64,000 bases of DNA, from the NCBI GenBank assembly GCA_020744225.1, contig JAGMWG010000006.1, positions 558,001 through 622,000 of the forward strand, written 5' to 3'. The DNA comes from Paraphoma chrysanthemicola (taxonomy: Eukaryota; Ascomycota; Dothideomycetes; Pleosporales; Phaeosphaeriaceae). Both the position numbers and the translations under genes were made by a program. Under the pieces are notes generated by a model. That model saw only the letters and a list, made by a program, of their open reading frames with translations. It was not told the DNA's origin and did not search any database. Of the stretch, positions 53,877-64,000 are shown in pieces; position 1 is the stretch's first letter, and each line of letters begins with the position of its first letter.

Positions 53877-56064
53877 AAGGTATGCATCACATCGCCGCCT
53901 TCCCTCAACAGCGTTTGCCACTTTGCGATGCATGCCGCCCGCATTGGTTGGACGCAGCTCGAAGCCACCGTATTGTCATATCGTGTGAGCGCTGTGTAAT
54001 ACGCAGTATACTTGGAGAGGCAATGTACCAACAACTTCATGATGTTCTTGCTTACTAAGAGCATCTCACCCTCCTCGTGTCAGACGTTCTTCCAAGTATA
54101 TTCGCCGGGATCAGTCTTGACACAAAATCATGTGCCTAAAGGTCAAAAAGCCCGATAGCGTGGGGAAAGGGGGACATCCTCTCCCATTCACCCTAAAATT
54201 TCAATCACAAACAAAATGATGGATACGAGGTACGATGATATGTGTTGCTCGAGCGAAGTTATTCCCGTTGCGCCATGAAAAGGGAAATAATTGAAGATAC
54301 TCGTTGAGATGCGTGGGTACCACAGATGTTAATATAAGCCTGTGTGATGCAGAAGACAACACCACAGCGGCATTTGCATGATGCATCAGAAGGCTTGTTG
54401 CATCAAAGCTCGAATGACGCCCGGCATCATGCCGACTACCGCTAGAGCGGATCGACTATAAAAGCGACGAACGTACGGCACGAATCCTTCACCAGTTCGA
54501 GTCAACAGCTCGCGATGCCAAGAGAAAATGTACATGGTCGGAACGAAGCGAGATTGGGGCTGAGCACGCAGGTACCCTTTCGCTAACAACAAGGGTTATG
54601 GGAATCACTTCTTCATGAGCACTTTCCAAGCACAAAGCGTTTGCGATCCGCGGGATGTATGATGCAAGGGTCTCTACTACGATTCGTTGACCCCGAGTTT
54701 GACCCCGAGTCGAGGAATCCACACTCGGTGACCGAGATGACAAATGGTCGCCACAGAGACATTGGGCGTGCCGTGCTGTTGCCCAAGGCTTTGACAACAA
54801 GGCCCTGATACAGAACTAAACCAAAGGCTGGCGAAGAGAAAATGAGACCACGATCCAAAGCTGGCGGTCTCGAACTCTGTTGCGGAAGCCTCCTACTAGA
54901 GTCACAAACTAAACACTAGCTGGGAGCGATGTACGGCCTCCAGGCACCGGCTATCACGAACCAACAATTGACTTTCGGCGCGGTGCATCCTCGTTTCAAT
55001 TTACTCTCACGCCTCGCTTCAAAGAGTCTTCATGCCAATCGCGTGCTTGTGCGTGCTTGCGCCCACCGAATTACGCTTTTGACTTACATTGCCGCCTATG
55101 GCCTAGCGGTTGCCGTTTTCGACCTAGACATGATGTTTAGGGTTAGGTCGCAATTGTGGGAGTGAGAGAACTTGATTCAATGGCGGCCGCGCAATCAACC
55201 GGTGGACGGTTTGCCGAACAAAGCTCGATCTTCTACGCAAATGATCGATTCACGAATCGAATCCTCAAGAAATTTGTCTCTTACGCGCCAGTGCTTCCAG
55301 GCCAATCTGAACGCATCGATGGTCTGCGTGTGCCAAGCATATGGGGCTGGTTACCCCACAATCTTCCGGGTTCGACGGATCGACCGGCGCCCTGGTGCCT
55401 TTTGTTTGGACCTCACTTCTTCTCCAAGCCAGACAAAATAACGCTCCTTCGGACCGTCTGAATTGTAGGTCGTGGCATACGCCACGATGTGCTGAAAACC
55501 ACGACAGGATCATTGTCATCAGATTTGAGCATAATCATGACGACAGCAGCACTGTGGCCCCGAGTGTCGAGTACTCCACGTTATTCCCACAGCCTCAATC
55601 GCCCTTGCCGTGCCACTTGATGCCGCAACACGGAGCACACTAGCCGCTTGAATGCATGCCACGATGCTCGCGTCGTCGTGTTTTGTTCATGTCATCGTCC
55701 CCAGTGATCGTGCCTCTAGCACCCTTGGCAGCAAATGTGACGATCTGACTGGACAATTCATCATGGCATCACCTGAACGCTGGATGACCGTGCTCAAGCT
55801 ATGGACCTCATTGGGCCATGGCGCAGCTTTGCTTGATGCTCAGAGCAGCGGGCTGGTGGCGTGTGTTGTTGGTGCTTGGAAGAGCATGGCAATGCCTCCA
55901 TGGCACGGTCGGTTGCATCCTTGTTCATGGTAGCCATTGAATGGTACTTAAAACCTCACTTCCCCTCTTTCGCCTTCAAGTGTGCTTTGTAGATCATTCC
56001 AGGACGCTCTCAGTTTGCTCTTACACGATACCACACAGCTCAATTGCATCTTATCACCTTCACG
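53877..56064. other. Gene-poor stretch, 2.2 kb
   Basis: Only unsupported short frames. No tRNA, repeat or transposon end seen. The right end is the promoter of the FAS1 gene. Confidence 0.5.
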
Positions 56065-57309
56065 ATGCTTTTCAAGTCCCTCTCCGTCCTCGCGCTTGCG
56101 GGCCATGCTTTCGCACAGAACACTCCCACACTGTTGCAAGCTTTGAACTCGTCCGCCGATCTTTCCCAATTGCAAGCTGTGCTTGGATTGAACCCTGGAC
56201 TCATTGAGACGCTCTCTGGCGCGACCAACATCACCATCTTGGCACCCTCAAACCGCGCGTTCGGCCAAGTCCCCAATGCCACCCTCGCTGGCCTCACACA
56301 GAACACTGGTCTCCTGACCGCGCTTCTTCAATACCATGTGTTGAACGGCACCTACCCTGCCTCAGCAGTCACTAACACGAGCGCATTCATCCCGACTCTT
56401 CTGACCAATCGTCAGTTCACAAACGTTCGTGCCCAATGTTATTGCATCTTCTTTTCCATGAGCTAATTCTAGACTCAGGTCACTGGAGGACAAAGAGTCA
56501 ATGCAGTTCTGCGCAACGGCAACGTCACCTTCTTCAGCGGTCTTTTGGCCAACTCGACCGTTTCCCAGGCCAATGTCAACTTCACCGGCGGTGTCATCCA
56601 CGTCATTGACAGCCTCCTTACTCTCCCCGAGAATGCTGCTGACACTCTCGCTGCCGCCAACCTGACCTCCCTTCGCGGAGCGCTCAATGCCACCGGCCTC
56701 GTCAGTGTTGTCAACAACAGCCCCAACCTCACCATCTTTGCGCCAAACAACGCTGCGCTCCAGGCTATCGGTGGTGGTCTTGCTAACCTTTCCGCTGCCG
56801 ATATCACCAATGTTTTGACCTACCACGTTATCAACGGCACTGTTGGTTACAGCTCTGGTCTATCCAATGGCACCGTTCTCCGCGCTGCCAACGGCGCAAA
56901 CCTGACCATCACCATCAATGATGGCCGCGTCTTTGTGAACAATGCCCGCGTTGTTACTCCCGATGTCCTCATCGCCAACGGTGTTGTCCACGTTATCGAT
57001 GCGTAAGTCCTATTCTGCTGCGTGTCATTGAACTCTTGACTGACTACTCTCAGCGTCCTTAACCCCAACAACGCGACCATCGCCAACCCCTCTGCCACCG
57101 CTGGCTCGCCTGCCTTCTCCGGTGCCGCATCTGCTTCTGATGTTCCATTCACTTCCGGCCAGCCCACTCCATCCAGGACTATTGCGCCTGCTGCTACATC
57201 CAACGCTGCTGCTTCGAGCTCCCGCAGCAGTGCTGCTGCCGCTCCCATGCAGACCGGTGCTGTGGGTATGGGTGCTCTCCTTGGTGCTGCCGCTGTTTAC
57301 TTCTTGTAA
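56065..57309 (+). CDS. GPI-anchored FAS1 (fasciclin) cell surface protein
   Basis: Three exons: 56065-56424, 56479-57002 and 57054-57309; introns 54 and 51 nt; 379 residues. Signal peptide MLFKSLSVLALAGHAFAQ. Two FAS1 domains: the first with NITILAPSNRAFG and LLQYHVLNGTYP, the second with NLTIFAPNNAALQAIGGG, LTYHVINGTVGYSSG and NGVVHVIDAVL. Many Asn-x-Ser/Thr sites suggest heavy N-glycosylation. A Ser/Ala/Thr-rich stalk leads to a hydrophobic tail (GAVGMGALLGAAAVYFL) typical of GPI attachment. FAS1 proteins work in adhesion at the cell surface; in fungi some affect appressoria and wall. The start is the ATG at 56065; the earlier in-frame start is a TTG. Confidence 0.92.
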
Positions 57310-58654
57310 GCTATCACGACAGATCACTGAACAAAGACTGGTGGAAGACGGATGTAATTAGTCTGACAAAGTGGGTGGAGTGTTCTTGGCTCTTAGCTTG
57401 AGAGGAGGAATGAATTGAAGGATGCACGATCTTTATGGCGTAATGTAATATACCTCGATGTTCCTACGCATCAATTGATTGCTTTTCATCTTGCGATAAT
57501 GCCGTGCGCCCATTCCTAACAGTTGAGTGTAAGGTCGAGCTCGAAGCTCAGCTTCCTCGGCATCAGCACGTGATGACGTCACGTAGCGTCTTTTCTTTGC
57601 TCACCATACTTCGGATCGTTGCAATCTCAATAATCTTTGCTGGTTGCATGCTCAAATCACTCAAGATCATTCCTTCGCATGTTCAAAGTATTGCCAATGA
57701 CTGCCTGAAGCTTTGCTCACCATGCATTCCGTACGCAGCCTTCGAAGCCCCCCACACCCACTGCCGTAGCCTTGTCACACCACACCACCACACCACCCAC
57801 CATTCGTACCGTGCAGCCTCGGTACCAGGTTTCGCGCTCCTTCCTCCAGGGCATCTAACGCGCTAGGGATTCACGACATCTTAGTGCTGTATTCAATGCT
57901 TACTGCATAAGGCAGGTTTCTGAATAGCGCTGTCAAACAAAGGCTAGTCGTAGTCTCAGATTTGTGTTCAGCCTCGCGACCCATTCCTGCTGCTGCAACG
58001 TGCCTTTGAACTTAATAAGTTTGAAGTTCTATGGTCACATTCGATGGAAGGGACACTCAAAATTTGCCTGAAACGTTCCGGAGCTTCTAGTTTGCTATAT
58101 GGCCAGGTAATCTACTGCATGCAGCACGGAGTGGGGTGCGCCTCGGGAGTTCGTCCCTGATATAGTGCTCCCAAACCTAATTTGCATACTGTTCAGCCTG
58201 TCACTTTCGCTATTTACGTGAAGGCCGCGCGACAATTATTGCGCTCTAGCTCTGCTTAGTGGTGGACGACCTTTAATCTCCACTCCGCCGACCGAATTCC
58301 AACGCCCGCACGTGGAGACTGCACAGGGTTACGTCTGCGGGGTACCTCTAGAAGGATTCGGACATTCATCTCAGGACCGGTAGTTTCTCGACATGAAGCT
58401 CGTCGCTCGCGTTTTTGACAACGTGGATCGCCTTAATGAAATTACTGAGCTATGGTAGTCTCTAGCTACTTGGGCTCTGTAAATCTGCTTGGCTTGCATA
58501 GTGATCGTATAGAAGCAATCCAATGTAATATGTGTCAAGCCCAGGATGCAGTCGTGGCAAATGGGGGTTATAAGGTCAAGAGCAGCGCAGTTTCGGGGTC
58601 TTCATACTTCACCTACGATCTTCTCAAGGAAAAATTACAATCAAGTCCATTACC
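57310..58654. other. Intergenic, no gene seen
   Basis: 1.3 kb with short frames only (for example 57504-57866), none supported. Confidence 0.5.
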
Positions 58655-59469
58655 ATGCGCTTCACCACGAGCTCTGTGGTCGTCGCCGCTCTGTCTTTGA
58701 CAGCAGGTGTGTCGGGTGTACCGACTGAACTCGCTGAACGACAGTCACCAGTCAGAATCATGGCTCTTGGAGACTCTATAACTGGAAGCCCAGTAAGATT
58801 ATGAGACCCAACGTCACTTCGGATATACTAACATGAACGCAGGGGTGCTGGCGTGCATTTCTCTGGCAAAAGCTACAGCAAGCTAACATCAAAAACACCG
58901 ACTTCGTCGGCACCTTGCCAGGCCAAGGATGCGGGTTCACATATGACGGCGAGAACGAGGGCCATGTAAGCAGTCCATTCTCACAATCATTATCACACCT
59001 GGAAACTGACAATCACCAACAGGGCGGCTACACTGCTACCAAGATCGCGGACGAAAACCTTCTCCCACCATGGCTCTCCGCAACCAAACCTGACATCGTC
59101 ATGATGCACCTCGGCACCAACGATGTCTGGGGCAATATATCCCCACAAGCCATCACCACTAAATTTAGCAAGCTTGTGGACCAGATGCGCACATCCAAAC
59201 CGACTATGAAGATCCTCGTCGCCCAAATTATCGCAATGAACCCGTCAGGTTGCGCAGCTTGTGGCAGCAGGGTTGTTGCACTCAATGCAGAGATTGCTAA
59301 ATGGGCAGTAGCGAAGAACTCGACAACGAGTACGATCCAGGTTGTGGATGTGTTCACAGGGTTCGACACGGCTACCATGACGGGCGATGGAGTGCATCCG
59401 AATGCTGCAGGCACCCAGCATTTGGCGAACAAGTGGTATCCGGCTGTTGCGAAAGCAATTACGGGTTGA
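58655..59469 (+). CDS. Secreted SGNH esterase, CE3 acetylxylan esterase type
   Basis: Three exons: 58655-58792, 58843-58965 and 59023-59469; introns 50 and 57 nt with TACTAAC and CTGAC branch sites; 235 residues. Signal peptide MRFTTSSVVVAALSLTAGVS. SGNH blocks: catalytic Ser41 in MALGDSITGSP, the oxyanion Gly in GGYTATKI near 88, Asn120 in HLGTNDVW, and Asp209 with His212 in GDGVHPNAAG. The IMALGDSIT start and GCWRAFLWQKL pattern match carbohydrate esterase family 3, whose members remove acetyl groups from xylan outside the cell. Cysteines in GQGCGF and GCAACG could form disulfides. The related GDSL families are a less likely alternative. Confidence 0.9.
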
Positions 59470-61007
59470 GTGAGACTTGGAGGGGGTGGGTAGATGAGAA
59501 TGTAGAAGACATTTGATTTGATCTTGTGTTGCATGAAGTATTTTGCGCGTTTGGAGTGAAGCATATTAAAGGAAGTATCTTAGAAGAAAATCCTCGAGAA
59601 TGGTCTTGAATAGCATCTTGCAAGATGGAGCTTAAACGATAACGAACAGCTACTATAACCTTCACCGTGGGATATTATTTTCTACGCCTTAACATGATCT
59701 GTAGATTAGCTTGGGATCGTGAGAAGCAAGAGCATCTTGGCTTGAGTCATTGAATGTGGCCGCCCGTCGCGACATGGATGTTGTTATCGTCCCCGTCCAC
59801 ATATGCTGTGTTTGTCCACCATGGAAGTATGCGCCAAGCAGGTTTGTTGTAACACAGGACCTGCCTCAGTGGGATTGGTACTTTCTTTGAATATGCCATG
59901 TTTGAGATAGCCGTTGTGCGACTCGGTCTAGCTCGCAAACTGATGCCTCGGTAGATTATAATGGAAGTGCTCAGCACATGACTACCTAGGTACCTCACAC
60001 CACGAACTCGTACCTTACCGAGTTCGCTATTTGGGGCTAGGTTGCTAGGTGGCTGGGTCAGCCGAACACGAGTCCGATATGATGACATGGATTGCTGATG
60101 CTTTTGATCCCCTTGAATTGAGATGTACCTAGAACGACTTGGTATGGTGCGCGTCGTCGTCGGCACTGCAAGGTGGCTGCAGGGCCAACGTTCGGAATAA
60201 AGAAACGATCGGCTGCTCAGCTCTGCACGGTTGCGAGAGCATGCAGTTCGTGGAGACAGGAGGCTGCGATAGACCAGTCCGAGCTCTCGATTGGCGAACG
60301 GATCCGGAGATCATGAAAATGTGGGTCGGCGAGCTGAGCTGCCGTGCCGGCTCATTCGAATCCATCCCAGCCTCCCACATCACAAAGTTTTTAGATCAAA
60401 GCCCATTTCCCCGTGATACACAGTGTTGTTGCGCACTCTCATGTTCCCATCAGCGCCAAATGGTTTCATGAGAGCGCACAACTGTCGGCACTGCATCAAG
60501 ACGAGTCTTTTGCACGCCTGTTGGTGTCCGCTTCTCTTATGCGCCTTTGCATATCTGAGCTTCGGTGGCGCGCTGAGTGTTGAAGGTCATAAACGCCAAT
60601 CTCCACCAATCTCGGATCTCACGTCCGGCTTGCTCGAGCTCTCAAGAGCACCATCCATGCGCGATGGCGTAGCGCCAGCACCGTGATTCGACCATTGAAT
60701 TTTAATCTTGAGGATGCTCCGCAGATCTTCTGCGCCGTGGCTTCTCTCCCGTCTGTCACCAGGGTTGTTCGTGGTTCCGTCACCACTTCTGCTGGTACCC
60801 GTATATTGACCCAATGCTTCGGTCATTTCGCGGTCGATACGTGAATTTTTGCAAGTGCTGAAACATCCCGTCCGTATTCTAGTTCTCCTATCTCAAGTGT
60901 CGTGGGCACTTTTTGTTCACACCACTGTCACCTAACAGCTTAGCTGCATATTATATTTCACTGTTGCAAAGCAGTGTCATCATTGCTTCGACGCGTGTTC
61001 TCCGAGG
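59470..61007. other. Intergenic, 1.5 kb
   Basis: No gene supported; short frames on both strands overlap one another. Right end is the upstream region of the F-box gene. Confidence 0.5.
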
Positions 61008-63315
61008 ATGCTACGGCTGTTGGCACCAAGGAAAGTGAATAAGGAGCGCACCATTGTAGAAACGTAAGTCAACTTACTCCGCAACGGACGAACCATCTTG
61101 TGTGGTCTATAATTCAAATTTCCTACTTGGGCCCTATGTAACTTTCTTTGAGTCCATTCCAATTGAGGCAAAGAGGCAGACCTCTCAACAGTATCGAGCT
61201 TACTAAGAGCGAAGCTGACGCTTATCTAGTCATGAGCCTACCCGACCGAGATCTGTGACTGTGGCAGGCACAAGACAGTCGACCACATCAACGCTCGCAG
61301 CGCCCCTCGCACAGAAGGCGAAAGAGAGACGTGGTACTAAATCCGACAGCACCGATCGGTCACCAACTACATCATCCACATCCTGGGATGTACCACATCT
61401 GACGAAGACACCTTGGGAGCTGGAGCGCAATAAGAAGCACTCGTCATGGAGGAAATCGAAGGCCGAGGAGCCCTCCTTTCCGGCGCACTTCTTTGAAAGG
61501 CTCCCCAAAGAAGTTTATGAATGCATTGTCGCTCAATTGGATCACATCCACCTCCGTCACGAACGTGCGTGTCCGTCATGCTACCTTCGAGATCTATACA
61601 GCCTATCACTTGTCAGCCGCACATGGGATAAAGCCACCACAACACCGATGTATCGCAAGATTCTACTGCTTGCGAACGCGGAGCACGCGAAGGCACCGAA
61701 ATTGAAGATCAAGGGAATCGGCAGACTGAAGCTGCTGCGAAGAACGCTCCGCGAACGAGCTGCCTTAGCGAGATGTGTGCGCGAACTGCATATATCAGAC
61801 TTGCAGGCGCTCTATCAGAATGCTACCATCGAACGCGAAGAAATTGTCAATTTAATCGCGTCCTTGGTCATGGCCTGTCCATTTCTCGAGAGGGTCGTTG
61901 GATTTCACCTACCGTATCTTCACACGTTCGACCGGCTCTCACAGGCTCTCTCGAAGAGAACCAACCTGAGGGAACGTGTGTGGTTACTGGCGGACCAAGA
62001 CACGGAACTGAGTGATGCGGAAGACGAAGAATCTGGAAGCTACTATCTCGCTGCGTGCGACCCCACCGAACGCTTCCTCGAATTAAATGCGAAACACCCG
62101 CTATTGACGACACTGGTCATCCACCAGAGCAGCCAGCAGACGTCGACAGCTTTGAATTTTCGGTCGATCGTTGGGACTTTGCGCCAATTCCCAGCACTGC
62201 AGAATCTTGCTATATCCGGACTCTCGGCAGGCTCATTCACGAATATGGCTTTGAATTCATTACCATCCGGCCTTCGATCACTTCGACTTGAAAATCTCCC
62301 CGGGGTGAACGATACAGGCATTCAACGCTTCGCTACCTCCCACTTGGCAAGTTCGATAGAAGTCCTTGCACTCATCAACCTCGAAATGTCGAGCCTTGTC
62401 ACAATTTCCAACATACTGTCCGCTCAATTCTCATGTTTGAGATACTTCTCCCTTGCACAACAACGAGCGCCAAGTCTGTCCGCACGGAATTCCATGTCTG
62501 AGCTTGACTTCTCTTCGCCGAACTTACAGCACATCCATTGGGAAATTCGATCGGAGGCTGGGCCTCTGTCCACTCTCCCATCCACTTCAAGCATAGATAT
62601 TCCGAAAGAAACGTCCTTCCCTTTCGCCAACACGGAGCCGATTTGCTGTCTTGCGACAGCTTTATTGGCTGAAAGCATCAAAGATGGCGCATTTCCCTCT
62701 CTCCGTAGGATTCGCGTTCCTCATGATCCACAAGGCATCATCCAAGCACTTTGCAAACCGCTCGCAACCGCACTACTTCCATCCGACACAGCCATCTTAG
62801 CTTCTCCTTCACACATTCCGACTCTTCTAAATCAGAATGCGCCAATCTTGTCCAAGAGCGAGGAATTGCCATTTGGCGTCCCAATGAGCCAACGTGCTGA
62901 CTCTGCCATCGACTCGCCTACATCTTCGACGTACTTTTCGCAGTCAGCTCTGACGCCAGCACGCTCCCGACTTGCGGCTCAGTCCCGAATTCTAGCCGCG
63001 CGAAAAGACTCGCTAATGATTGTGCGGGTTTTCGATCCAAATGGGATTCTGCAAATTAGCAAAGTGATCAGAGGCTTCGTCGGCGATGTGAGAAGCCGTA
63101 TCACCTATGAGTTGAGAGCCGATCGGGGCAGGACGTTGGGTGGTTTGACCGATGAAGCCTCAGATCGGAATGAATGGATAACGAATATTGAAGATCTGGT
63201 GAGCGACGTGCAGACTGATGGTCGGGATCCGCGCGAGCAATCGTGGAGTAGTTGTGGTCATTCTGTCAGTGCAAGGACAGGCATGAAGTCGGTCTTGGTT
63301 GACGAGCTCTTCTGA
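61008..63315 (+). CDS. F-box protein with leucine-rich repeat-like region
   Basis: Two exons, 61008-61063 and 61230-63315; intron 166 nt (GTAAGT, branch CTGAC, CTAG acceptor), phase 2; 713 residues. The large frame starts at a GTG, and the short ATG exon (MLRLLAPRKVNKERTIVET) joins it in phase. An F-box lies at about 106-165 (FFERLPKEVYECIVAQLD, LYSLSLVSRTWDKATTTPMY). Leucine-rich repeat-like stretches follow (FPALQNLAISGLSAGSF, LRSLRLENLPGVNDTGIQRF, SIEVLALINLEMSSL). The N-terminus is Ser/Thr/Lys-rich. It would act as the substrate receptor of an SCF ubiquitin ligase; the target is unknown. The long intron is atypical but has full signals. Confidence 0.85.
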
Positions 63316-64000
63316 GCATGCTCATGGATCAGAGTTACCTGGACATTATGGAGATTGGCTCGACCGTTTGAAAATACTCACTCGTTCTACTAAGAACATT
63401 TTGTAATGCTAATACATTCTTTGAGCTCTGAAGATTGCCATGAAGCCGTGTGCCGTGTACTTAGCACGAGCGCACTCCTCAGCTGCATACCTTTGCACTC
63501 CGTAATTACGGCCTGTGCTGTGATCGCAGCAACTACTTCGTGTGCGATGTGACTAGCAATTTGGAATCTTACATCAGAACACCTGTGACGGCCATCGGAC
63601 ATGCGCGCTAGAGCGCATACTTGCTCCCGGAAAACTCCTGTGAGTGGCTCGGCCAGGGTTCCGACTTTGTGAAGCAACAAATCGGAGGATGAGCTGGAAG
63701 GTGCGAAACCAGGATAATGTGGGATGATCGGCGTCTGCAGCGTGGTGTTTGCTATTTGATCTTGTTTTTGATGCCATTTCCGATGCGCATCGGCCTTGGG
63801 CAGCATGCACGACGAGGTTTTGCGCATGCGGGACGATCGCGTAACGGGGAGCCGGCAAAGACGCCTTTAGGATCAATTATGCCTGAGATTTTAGGCGGTG
63901 GAACGTTCGTCCGACGGCATCGTGATGTGTGCCACAGGTGTGCAGTGGCTTGCTTTCACAGTGGCTTGAACAAGGCACGCTATTGCCTCGGCTGGTGTTA
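63316..64000. other. Window end, no gene supported
   Basis: Minus-strand frames at 63390-63876 overlap one another in different frames and have no domain. Nothing else seen. Confidence 0.5.

Noticed and set aside
63390..63876. Two overlapping minus-strand frames at the window end
   Set aside because: Different frames cover the same bases, no domain, no splice signals.

Overview
The window is nuclear DNA of a filamentous ascomycete (Pezizomycotina; a Dothideomycete is my best guess, from overall gene style only). Genes are intron-poor to moderately split. Introns are short (mostly 45-70 nt), with GTAAGT-type donors and CTNAC-like branch sites. Typical Pezizomycotina families are present: Zn2Cys6 regulators, the quinate regulators qutR and qutA, GH127, FAS1/GPI proteins, CE3 esterases and a fungal CorA-like protein. 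All exon joins were worked out by eye from splice signals and reading phase; none has transcript support.

Layout. 0-7 kb: sparse, with small orphan genes and a previously unmarked three-exon gene for a cysteine-rich secreted peptide (4217-4555). 7.1-10.8 kb: three tandem minus-strand paralogues of a fungal family with a W-Q-x-L-C / C-K-K signature. 11.2-12.2 kb: an orphan basic protein. 12.3-20.5 kb: a likely sugar-use block containing a regulator with both C2H2 and Zn2Cys6 zinc domains, a sugar-porter MFS transporter, and a divergently transcribed GH127 beta-L-arabinofuranosidase. 20.4-27.7 kb: an accessory stretch with an ORF broken by stops, a zinc-finger-like orphan, three related gene fragments in both orientations and two orphan genes. 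27.9-29.9 kb: a secreted Ala/Gln-rich repeat protein. 31.5-37.8 kb: ETF-ubiquinone oxidoreductase, an Srp2-like SR splicing protein with a 6-nt micro-exon, and a LovD/class C beta-lactamase-type enzyme. 39.5-41.6 kb: a CorA-like membrane protein. 43-48 kb: three conserved-looking membrane or membrane-anchored proteins. 48.4-53.9 kb: the divergent pair qutR (repressor) and qutA (activator) of quinate catabolism. 56-63.3 kb: a GPI-anchored FAS1 protein, a CE3 secreted esterase and an F-box/LRR protein.

How they may work together. GH127 would release L-arabinose from beta-L-arabinofuranosides, the transporter would take up the sugar, and the hybrid regulator next door may control both. qutR and qutA are partners: the repressor binds and silences the activator until quinate is present. 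The enzymes and permease of that pathway are not seen in this window. The other genes look like independent single-gene units.
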